Below, one piece after another: positions 54,222 to 64,000 of a stretch of 64,000 bases of DNA (the stretch's first letter is position 1; each line of letters starts with the position of its first letter). The DNA lies in NCBI GenBank assembly GCA_023078685.1, contig JALGAS010000004.1, positions 6,014,001 to 6,078,000 of the forward strand. Direction: 5' to 3'. Source of the DNA: Neopestalotiopsis rosae (lineage: Eukaryota > Ascomycota > Sordariomycetes > Amphisphaeriales > Sporocadaceae). The notes beneath the pieces are model-generated. The model was not told where the DNA came from. It made no database searches and saw only the letters and a list, made by a program, of their open reading frames with translations. A program made the position numbers and the translations under genes.

Positions 54222-56428
54222 TTAAGCGGAAGCATTGGCTTCCTGGATAATGACATCGCTGGCCTTCTCGGCAACAAGGTGGAGTGGCTGAGCAATGTAG
54301 AAACCAGGGATTTTGGGGAAGACGCTGGCATCCACAACGCGAAGGTTCTTGGTGCCGCGGACTTTGAGGTTGGTATCCAAGACAGCGTTGACGTCGTCGT
54401 CGGCGCCAATGGGGCACGAGCACGAGGCGTGGTGGCCCCAGGCCTCGCGACGGGCAAAGTCCTTGAGCTTGTCCGTGGTGGAAGCCGACTCCTCCGTGGG
54501 CCAGACCTCGGTGAAGCTGCCGTCGAGAGGGATGACGTCTTTGAAGGCGCGGCGGCCGAACTCGAGACCCTCGGCCACGGCTTGCAGGTCCTCATCGCCG
54601 CCGACCTGGAACGAGTTGAAGTTGATCATAGGCATGTCGCGCGGGTCGGTGGACTTGAGGGTGATGTTACCGGCATTGTTGCGGCTGTGGGCCTTGAGCA
54701 CGATCCAGGACCAGTGCACGTGGTCCTTGAGGGCCTCGTCGCTCCAGCCAGGATAGTAGCCGGGGAAGTTTGCGGGGCCACCAGTGATGATCAGGTCGGG
54801 ATCGTCGGTCTCGGCGGCGCTGGACTTCTTGATAATACCCAACGCAATACCGTTCGAGGCATAGACACCCTTGAGGGTCTGGTCATCATTCTCGAGATAT
54901 GTCTTCAGGCAGGGGTCATCCTCAGTGGTCATGAATGTGCAACCGTCGATCAGAGAAAAGTTGGACGGAGTCTCGCCAATGAGAGTCTGTTCGTATCGGT
55001 CTTGAAGGTTGAGGCCAACGCCAGGGAGGTCAACGACAACTGGAATATCCCACTTCTCAAGCTCGTCTTTTGGTCCAACTCCGCTCAACTTCAGCAGCTG
55101 GGGAGTGTTATAGACGCCGCCCGCAATGATGACCTCGCGGTTTACCGTGACTGTGCCGTTGCCTGTCGGGCTTGCACTTCCACTTCTGCGATCGGCACGG
55201 TACACTAGTCAATCGTGTAAGTTGCTGGGCGAGAAGGCTGCAGCTACGCAAGCGTTATTGGAAATGATGACTTACGGCTTTTACCCTCCATAAACTCAAC
55301 ACCAGTTGCCACGGGTACATCACCGCTCTCGTCGAAGATAATCTTGGTCACCTATAAATGTGGTCAGACCCGCAATCTTTGGCCTGTAATTGAAGTTCAC
55401 TTACCAGAGTATCAAGCTTAATGTCCAGCTGGTACTTGCGCGAGCCATCGGAGTTGATAGCATTCGCAGTATCAATGATGTGATCTCTGGCACCACCGCG
55501 CTTGCTGTCGCGCATGGCCAGAGGAATCTGGTACACACCCTCAATCTGCAACTGACCGGGAGCGTTGATATCAGTCAGCAGGACGCCCGCCAGACCGGTA
55601 ACGGTAGTCAGCAGAGCAGCCAGAACAGTCTCGCCCATGGCGGTAGCAGACGCAGCGATGAGCGAAACGAGCTTCAAATCCTTGACAGCAGTGATCAGGG
55701 AGGTCAGCGAAGTATCGTACCATCCGCTGAACCCATGACCAATGATGCTAGAGGGGATGTAGTGGTTCTTCTCAATCTTCTCCCAGTACGTCCTCATATT
55801 GTCGGCCTTCCACGTATCGTCACCAGTGAGCTCGGCAATGCCATCCCAGTCACTGTCGAATGCCTGGATGGTGACAAGAGCATTGTGTCGAGAGCATCCA
55901 CCGAGAGTACCTGATCTAGGATACAAGATGCCTAGAGGCTCGGCATCTTCGGGAGGGCTCAAGCCAGTGTACTCTGTTCCATCCGGCAGCAGGTAAGTCA
56001 TTTTGGTGTCCAAAGCCTGCTCCTCCAGGGTCGGGTGGTGCCAAACGTAAAACGCCCATTCTGTCTCGTCATAGGCGGTGGAGGCAAGGTTCAGGGCCGG
56101 AACTTCCTCGATCAACTCTGTTCCTTGGTCACCACCAGCGTCAATAAGAAGCACCTTGAAGCCGGCAATGGCGAGGTTGGCAGCAGTTGGACCGCCACCT
56201 GGTCCACTACCAACAACCACATAGTCGTATCCCTCAAGAGAATCCCTCTTGTCTAGGAAGGGGTTGTGTCGGGGCTTAGGTGTTGTGGAACGCCACGGCA
56301 CAGATCTGGAATGAAAACAACTTGTCAGTGTTGCTATTTCTGCAGGCTGAGGAGGGAGTGGTATCTTACAAGGCCGTAGCACTATTGACAAGCAGCAATC
56401 CTGCTGCAACAGCCGTGTATACTCGCAT
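54222..56428 (-). CDS. secreted GMC oxidoreductase (choline-dehydrogenase-like)
   Basis: Exons 56428-56370, 56305-55405, 55351-55276 and 55204-54222, 672 aa. Exon 1 is only 59 bp and supplies the signal peptide (MRVYTAVAAGLLLVNSATA). The FAD-binding loop GSGPGGGPTAANLA is at ~52-65, followed by LLIDAG. GMC signatures follow: GTLGGCSRHNALVTI and GGVYNTPQLLKLSGVG. The catalytic His lies in WGHHASCSCPIG (His603/604). Where glucose oxidase-type enzymes have the second His/Asn, this one has FPKIPGFYIAQP, a variant I associate with one fungal GMC branch. It should oxidise an alcohol with FAD outside the cell; substrate unknown. All three introns are short (53-71 bp) with standard sites. Confidence 0.92.
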
Positions 56429-58668
56429 GTTGGAAGGCGACGCTGTGAATGATATTGAAAGTAGCAGCTAACTTGCTCAGAACTCCAAATATGAAATTAA
56501 TGAATGTGTCGGCAATGCAGCGCAATGCACGTAGAAAAGAATGGCAGGAATCTAAAGACTCCCTCGAGAGAGACCGAAAGGCAATGCTAAAGAATGACTG
56601 GTCTTGGCATGGTGGTGGCAAACTCGAAGGCGACGATCTGATGGCGATACCTTATAATGTTCAAGCAGCTGCTCTAGCATGAATCTAGTTGTATGAGTTC
56701 ATCTAAGGGTCTACTATATGATTAAGGTAAACTATATTCAGCAATGGGGCTCCCCGGAGTTTCCCTCTGTCGCCGATCTGGATACTCTTCCTGGGGCAAG
56801 CATCCCGAACCTCGATCCGCCGATCTCATCATGCCTCGAACGAGGTTCGTGGACAAACCAAGTCGAAATAGATTCCATCATGCGGCTTGTCGAAATCCGG
56901 TCTAACACGTGGGGACATGCACTGGAGTCAACATCTGCTAAGGCTGGCTGAATATTCACAAGCTTGACAATTCCAAGTTGTTGGTTCATAAAAGTGCCCC
57001 TTGCAGCTTTAAAAAGGACCAGGGCCGGGCAGGACTTTCGAAACCATCTACTAGAATGATGCGCTTTTGGACAACCTTGGAAATGATCGACTTGCACCAA
57101 CAAGAAGTGTTTTCTTGGGCAGGCGGCTGCTGGGATCTTGTAGCCCGTTGGTGGTGATTGCCATTCACTATTTGCGACGGCTTCTGCCATGACCAATTCA
57201 GCTCAATGGCGTGCATTCATCGTGTTGTTCTTACTCCAGCAACTCACATATAGCAGTTTATGTAGATCCATCTGAAAGCGTGAGGAGTGAACACGCTCCA
57301 GTCGACATTGCAAATCATTTAGCATGTGCGTTTGTCAAATAACGAAACCTTGCAAAGAACGTGGCAGCGATGTGATCCTACGGAGTCGATCGGGCACCCA
57401 ACCGAGTTTTGACCGTGAAGGCCTGGGTCAGAGACCCAAATTGTCACGATCCCGCCCATCTGAGCGGGTGAGATGTGGTCGTGCTCGAACGAGACGCAAA
57501 TTAGAGTGAAGACCCTGTTCAGCGACAAGGGTCATTGCCAGGGGTATTTTCCGCGGGCTTGGTAGCTATTCTCCGCTTCACTCCAAGGGCACATGAAGAA
57601 TCATTCGGTGCCCATACCAAGATTGATTTGGTGTCGTTGATCAAAATCACTTGGATTCACGCCAAAGTCTCCTAGAAAGGCGCTGGTTAGATTCAAATTG
57701 TCCTGATATCAACTTGCTCAGAGTTAAAGACGAAATTCAAATTCTGTCCGCGCGGCTAGGATCGAAGCCCAAGTGCACGCGGCACTCGCTGCCACTCTCG
57801 GCCGATAAGCTTGGCAGGGGTTCTGCCCTCCGCCATCTGCAATTGGACGGTAAACTCCGTCGACTTGGCAGATTTGGCAGTCGGACTGTCGATCTCACGG
57901 ATATTGTAGACAGCCAAGGGAGCCGAGACTTCACACGAATTCCCGCATGATGGCATTTGCTTGGCGACAAGATACGTGATTGTAGTTGAAAGTTGAAATG
58001 AGGCCCCCTATTTCATGTCATGGTCTGCCTTGTCTGAGGAACTAGGCATGTCTGTGCCATCGGGCGTGCTGCTTACAACATCAGATGAACGCGCTATCTG
58101 TGCTACTCAGAGACCGTTTGTTACATCTCACCCTAGAGCGTCCCGTCTCGTTGCTGTTCGCGCCGGCGGAAATGGCCCCCATTCACGGACCGGTGCTTGA
58201 ATCATGAAGTAGGCAACTCAATAGCCAGTATGTGTCATGAATCGACGAGCATATCATGGGCATTATCAGACGACAATGCGCGCTGTCATATCTGTTTCGC
58301 TGCACTCTCGGCCGACTGTCAATTTCCAGACATGCACGTACGGGCAGACGGCAGGATCCGACAATGCAGATAGCGAATTGGGTAAATGAATGGAAACCTG
58401 TCGTGTTTTTCCAGGACTTGGGAGACCCATGCGTGAGAATCGGAACTAAACTAGTTTTTGCAAATACCGAAGATCCCTACTATGTTCGCTCAAAGAAAAA
58501 AATAAAATGTGGTTAAAGTTTATGGGTCCTCGTCCGCTGACAGATGCACAGACCAATAATGAAGGGTCTCCCTGACCTGGGCCTCCACAGTGTGACCATA
58601 CGAGCGATATCCGTTTTCAGTTGTCCCTTGCCCTGCTTTGGGCTACCCTGCTGCGAAGACTGGAAATC
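56429..58668. other. long intergenic region, no supported gene
   Basis: 2.24 kb. The frames present (up to 152 codons, minus 56738-57196) have no motif or plausible exon chain. The GMC promoter should lie in the first part and the receptor's 3' UTR at the end. Confidence 0.4.
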
Positions 58669-60364
58669 TTACACAGACTCTCTGGGGGCTGCCGGCTTCT
58701 GCGTATCCTGGCGCTCCCACTCAAAGTCGAATTTTGACTGCTTGCGTTCATGTCGATGTTGCTCGTCATCGGAATCGAGTGGTGTAAGTTCCACAAATGA
58801 GCCCTCATCGTGGCCCTTAGTCCGAGAAGTGATAACAAACTCTGACTTGACTTTGATCCTGCTCGATATCGACTTGTCGTTGGTGGACTTGTCGTTACCC
58901 GAGGTCGAGTTCCCAGTGGGATATTGACTCTTCTGGTGAGTGGTACCAAAGACTTTGGGAAGCAGGGTTGCGAATAGCGACCGCATGGCCGGCATACACG
59001 CGCAGATGATGCCCACACTCGTTTCGACGGTACTCCACACACCGACAGGAACGAAATCCTCTGATGAAAAGTTATTATTTGGTCAAATGTAGTCATTGAG
59101 ACAGTCGACTTACGTGTGACATTTGTTGTCTTGGCGAAAACCAGCAGCCACTGAAGACGCAGGATTGATACGATTGTGACACTGTTGCGGGGTTAGAGCG
59201 AGTCGTACGTGATGTTTTTGGTTTGACTTACAAGGTACCAACCGCAAACATTAGCATAACTTGCACCTTCTTCTTCATGGACAGGTTGAGATTCCACAAC
59301 TCGGGCATCGGGAGCGCTATGAGGGCGACATCCAGCACGATGCAGACGGCTGCTGCAACCCAAGCTTGCAAATTGACGTCTCGACAGGTTGCCTCATATT
59401 CACCGTCCCATTCAAGCCAGGCGCCCGGGATGGGAGTGCACTGAAAGATTGTGATGACCTCGAAGGCGACAAAGTATAGAACGTTCAGAACGATGAGGAC
59501 GTAGGAGCCGACGCGGAGTGCCTTTCCAGGGAAAATCCTAAGATAAAAGCAGAGAATCGAAATCTTGGTGGCAGGTACAACGAAAAGGTAAAGAATCTCA
59601 TCCCAGTAGTAAAGCTATAAATCATTAGTGAGTGTTCTCGCACTTTTCAAACGGCTCGCTTTGGCTCACGTAGAGAATGTAGGTGATGTCGTCAAAATCA
59701 ACCATCCACATGTCATGACCAAGACCATGCTTCGCAAGGATCCAAGATAGACATGTCATAGGTATAGATGCGATCTGTCATCGTCAGTTGCCCAGCTTCC
59801 CAAACCGTGTCGCAGCCACTCACCACAACCGGCACCATGATCCAGTCATCCATGCCCCATGTTGCCCTGAGTCCTGTGAGATACCTGCTCACGAGGCGCA
59901 GAATCCAAATCAACAATGCTAAAGCTCCGAACAATGGCGTCGTGACGATGATTTGTAGCGAGTTATCCTCGTGTGATCTGCCGCAGGAAACATCTGAATA
60001 CTTCTTGGTAGCTGAGGAAGTCAGTACAAGTACCTGGCAGTGAAACTCGAAAAAACTAACATAAAGCATCTCTAGTTGAGCAGCTTGCGTAGACGCAAGT
60101 TGACAGATCGGCGATGACCTCTTCGTTGGTACAGATACATGTTAGGTTTGAAAGATTTGAGCAGACCGAGTCGGGCACAATCTCCAGTATGCATTTCAAC
60201 TAGATCAACTGTCAACTTTGAAAATGAAACCGAGCAGCTCTTGCTATTTCACTCACGCCGCATGCCGGGATCGTAACATCAGTGTCGGTGCTATCGTCAG
60301 CTGCTAAGCAGAAACGGACTTGCAGCAGAGCTGCAAGCAGAAATGTAAGGAATGAAAGCTTCAT
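58669..60364 (-). CDS. CFEM-domain PTH11-type seven-helix receptor
   Basis: Seven exons: 60364-60257, 60199-60061, 60011-59824, 59774-59670, 59614-59232, 59181-59114 and 59060-58669, 460 aa. A signal peptide (MKLSFLTFLLAALLQ) precedes a full CFEM domain with C35, C39, C49, C57, C59, C71, C76 and C92. Intron 2 falls between C76 and C92, and only splicing restores the eighth cysteine. The seven-helix fungal rhodopsin-type domain includes WGMDDWIMVP, FQCTPIPGAW and ALIALPMPELWNL. The tail (~residues 355-460) is hydrophilic and Ser/Lys/Asp-rich. As for the receptor at 4079-5489, it is a plasma-membrane sensor of unknown ligand. No long open frame reveals this gene; it was assembled exon by exon, each junction in frame. 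Confidence 0.9.
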
Positions 60365-63300
60365 GGTCGAAGGATGTCGGAGGGAATCAGCATGGCAAAA
60401 AGCAAAGAAACAGACTAGAAGAACAATTCAATGAGTGTATGGAAGAGCTTTACATGCGAAAGCTACCAGTCCAATGATCTGATATTTGGAATGTGGAAAA
60501 GACATTGCTATCTATCTCTAATGATTTGCATAGGGGATTTCCGGGGGCGCGAATGACGGGCCACGACCGGCTATGCATCCTGACGATTCCGTCCAACTTG
60601 CACCGCGGTTTCAACGATCCTCAAAGTCCATGATGATCCCAGAATGATGCCAAGCTGTAGGTGCGAGGATTATAAGTGGGGGACTGTGAGGAGTCAGATA
60701 CAAGGTTTAACTCAGAATCCCAAAGCTGGCGCTGCTGAGAGGAGATTGCCTCTAACCAACCCCATCTATGGTCATGTCCGGGGGGTCCCCGGTCCGATAT
60801 CCACGGACCAGGTCGCCGCGCGTTGAGTCTTTTGAGCCTTGGTCCACTTTTGCACGGCACATTCGAGGTCCCGTACACTAGAAGTCTAGCCTTGGACAAG
60901 CGAGTCTGTTGGCACCTCGAGGCTCTTCGCGGGCTAGATTAAATGTAGTCTCGTCTTCTTTTCTTTGCGTTCCTGGCTTCTTCAAAGGTACCAACCAATG
61001 CGCACACTTCAAGTTAGCCGGAAGCGACCAAATTTATCGAGGCCGAAACATTCAAAAAGTGTATGCACATTCCAGGATCTTTGATGGCGTAAGGGCGGAG
61101 ACTGAGAAAAGTGAGAGGCTCTTCTACTCGCTATTCGCGGCTAAATCGGTTTTCGAAGCTGCAGTCATCTGCAGTGCACACGACGCCTTCTCCGCTGCAA
61201 ATGCCCCAAGTACCTGCATGCGTGTTGGTAGGGACATGCACCAAGACTGTTGTGTACTGTGTGAGCTTGACTTTTAGTGGCTCGTACCTTAAGTCAGGGA
61301 CCGTTGAGCATACCAAAAAATGCCGATATCCTGCTAGTCGTGCCCCTGACGATGCTGCTAGACAATCATATTATTATCGGAAGATTTTCGCCTTGTGTCA
61401 CAGGCACCAACCTTGGAGCTGCGAGTTCTTTCGAACTCTGTTCCCCACAAACTTTGTCGATATTGGGCTCTAATTCAGGGTCCTTTGTATAACAATTGCC
61501 GATCAGCCCGCTTGTCGGGAGCCAGCAGTCGCTGCTGCTAAGACTATGCGCCTAATACTGCTAGTGCTGGCGCCAAGTCCGAAACGTGGGCGAGAAATAG
61601 TTTTGACAATATCAGATAACCAGTGCAGCAAAGACTGGCATCATGTCATTATCGCGGCTCAACAGAAAGATTACATAGCCCTGGTCTGCAATACCCTGTT
61701 GATCCTGCCGGCAATATGTCACACCTAGTCATCATTGTCTGTTCCAATTCCCGATCGGATATAGCCTTGATACCTGGTCATCGCCTGGACTTCTAGAGGC
61801 AGATCGTGAGTCCGTCATTTAATGTTTTTGAGTGCCAATGCAGCTTAGTCGAAGCGAGACCGAGAAGACCATCTTTGACGAAGATCCTTTCCAGGGACTG
61901 ACTAGAGAGCCGAGAATGTTCAGCTGCCGTTCTCGAACATCCTGAGACCCTTCCATCGTTTGCGATCGTCGGATATGCGTGACGAACATGCTTAGTGTTG
62001 ACAAGGACAATGTCTTTTGTAAATCCTAGTTCAAACTTCTTGGCGATTCGCCTCACATTCCAACTGATTAGTCAACACTCTCGGTTTACGAGAGGGTCCG
62101 GGGATGTTCCCCGAAGCTTCTTAAGCATGCTGAGAGGAGGGCCTTCTATTCGTCGACAGGTCTCGGAAGTATATCTACGGTCCGGACGGCCCATTTAGCA
62201 GTGACTGTATTCTTAATTGTTCTTGTTGCGGGGTCCTAACCGCCGCAGACAAACGTGAGATAAGAGCTTTTGACTACCAAACTCGAGTCTGTTGTCGCAA
62301 TGTACAGCCAGTGTCTACCCGTATTGACAGTGAAGTATGATTCTGCTTCAACATTGTAGGCATAGTGAGATGTGGCCGAGTTTAATTCAGTGACAAGTGT
62401 TGTATACGATTTATCTGTATTTTAGTAGAGATTGTGTTTCCAGGTGACCCTTCGATGGGACAATGAATATGGAATTCCAAGATGGAGGAAGCCTTACCGG
62501 CTGTCCTTCGCGAGAGCCGTAGACCCTAGTCTACCCCGTACTGATTAGCCGTTTGTTATCCATCGATCATTCTCTTCTTTTCATATTCTTGTAAGCATAG
62601 GTGTAGAATGAGAGACTGATGAAGTTCGTCACTAGATTTGTGCGTAGTGACTCCGACCACTGGAAGACTTCCAAATGTGCATTCCATTAATCGCCGAACT
62701 TAAGCATGCGACAGATAAGACTGAATAGAGAAGATTCAAGTAGTGAATGACATTGTTCCATGTAGTCGTTCATATCACAAATGTCAATGCATGCGTCTCT
62801 TGGTAGTCTACTTCTGGTTCTAGACGAGTCGCAAGAGGTGCGGATGTTGATACTCAAGAGATTCAAGACATATAATTGATCGTAGAAAGAAGCATGGCAT
62901 ATGCAATCTGTGCGGTACAACGGGACCAATATCTGCCTGGTCAGTATGGAGGGAGGACACTCTACAAGAAGTAGTCAAGCAATATGTTCACTTTTTTTCC
63001 ATTTTCGAAAAAGAAATCGAGCTGTGCGTGGCAAGACAGCACTGGCATGGTACATTGTGTTGACGCTATGCATCCATGTGCTTTCACGATGTTATCCTTT
63101 CTTCAATACGCGCTAGTCATCCTACACAGTTGGCTAAAAATCTATTTATACAATGATCCTGACCTCTGCTGGGACGAAAGCGACCGTGATGTTATTTTTG
63201 AAGAACTGTGCCGCTTTGGGTCAGATATTAGACTCCGGACCCCAAGTATTGTGCCCCAAATCTAGTCTCAGACCGACGTCGAGCGACTGATTCAGAAGCA

Positions 63301-64000
63301 TCCTAGCTATAACGAAGCATATATTTGAATGCGACGTTGGTCTGTCAGGCCGATCCAGTCAACTGCCGATAACCTGGGTAGGCTATTGGCGGCCAGCAAT
63401 CAGCTCGATGACTACATAACAATATCATCTGATTTCACATGGCTGACGGGACAATGAGAACAACAGGATTTGGGAAACATTTAGCAAAATGATGAGCCGC
63501 ATTCCCCTGCGATATGGCAATTCGCGAGAGTTCCTACAAGGATCTGCCAAGAGAGCAAAGCCCCCGTCGCTCCGCTTCGTATCCATCCGGCTTCGGCAAT
63601 TCGTATTGTCACGTGACCAATCTAGAATGCCTAGGATGTTTTTCCGGATTTTTTGAGGCCTATCAAAAGCTCAAATGCAGCTTCTCAACGGTCGTCTCGG
63701 GCGGCGTTGCTTACATACGCCGCAAGCGAAAATGCCGGGCGGCACAGCCAAGCACCACAGCTCAGCCGCGCGGCCCCGGTCCACCGATAACGAGAAGCAA
63801 ATTTCGCGGCGGAACGGACCAAAGGTTAGAACGGGGTGTAAAACTTGGTAAAACACAGATCATCTCCCCTATTTTAGCGGATTTTTCAAGCTAACTGGCC
63901 ATGGATTAACCACAGCAAGTGAGTAGTATTGTGTCCAAGTATTAGCCAGCCCTATGCCTGATTGACTCGGTGTCATTGAATTAGAATTCGACGGATCAAA
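60365..64000. other. 3.6-kb stretch without a supported gene
   Basis: Short frames on both strands. The most protein-like is minus 61793-62056 (VLVNTKHVRHAYPT), preceded by an acceptor-like TTGACTAATCAG, but no further exon could be attached. Base composition is not strongly AT-rich, so no obvious RIP signature. No repeats or RNA genes were recognised. Confidence 0.4.

Noticed and set aside
54279..55208. 309-codon open frame on the plus strand
   Set aside because: Antisense to the last exon of the GMC oxidoreductase; the sense frame carries the conserved motifs.
61793..62056. 87-codon minus-strand frame
   Set aside because: Looks protein-like, but no start, partner exon or family could be shown.
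1..64000. CRISPR array, prophage, bacterial operons, transposons
   Set aside because: No spaced direct repeats, no transposase or reverse-transcriptase motifs, and the gene structure is eukaryotic throughout.

Overview
The window is nuclear DNA of a filamentous ascomycete (Pezizomycotina, probably Sordariomycetes-like). Short spliceosomal introns of about 47-130 bp carry GTRNGT donors, CTRAC/CTGAC branch points and YAG acceptors. Gene families typical of that group are present: CFEM/PTH11-type receptors, Zn2Cys6 regulators, an LCCL membrane protein, a GMC oxidoreductase and YAT/GABA-type permeases. I support 24 protein genes, one weak ORF and one tRNA gene. Most exon models were rebuilt by hand and every junction keeps frame. 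No polyketide synthase, NRPS, terpene synthase, transposon or CRISPR array is visible.

Layout. 0.5-12.5 kb: an unknown protein with one intron, a CFEM receptor, a small basic protein, an EHN-type epoxide hydrolase, a MATE exporter and a possible 2-oxoglutarate-oxygenase-like protein. 14-29.5 kb: an amino-acid permease, a monocarboxylate-type MFS carrier, a MetX-like alpha/beta hydrolase, a short hypothetical, an LCCL membrane protein, the accessory subunit of tRNA-guanine transglycosylase and a secreted alkaline phosphatase. 29.7-42.2 kb: GABA-type permease, copper amine oxidase, Zn2Cys6 regulator, L-arabinitol dehydrogenase-like enzyme and a dihydroxyacetone-synthase-type transketolase. 42.7-49.3 kb: a regulator-rich block with a C2H2 factor between two related ACR-2-like regulators, one of them without a zinc cluster. 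50-60.4 kb: a secreted protein of unknown function, an intron-bearing tRNA, a GMC oxidoreductase and a second CFEM receptor. 60.4-64 kb: no supported gene.

The most interesting block is 29.7-42.2 kb. Permease and copper amine oxidase are divergent from one 670-bp promoter, which holds four GATA sites and six TTCCGAG/CTCGGAA motifs within 93 bp. The polyol dehydrogenase and the transketolase are divergent from another promoter, and a Zn2Cys6 gene lies between the pairs. I infer a catabolic cluster: amine uptake, oxidation to an aldehyde plus ammonia and H2O2, and transfer of a ketol group from a pentulose phosphate onto that aldehyde (formaldehyde if the amine is methylamine), with the dehydrogenase perhaps feeding the pentulose pool. 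Enzyme identities rest on visible motifs; the joint pathway is an inference.
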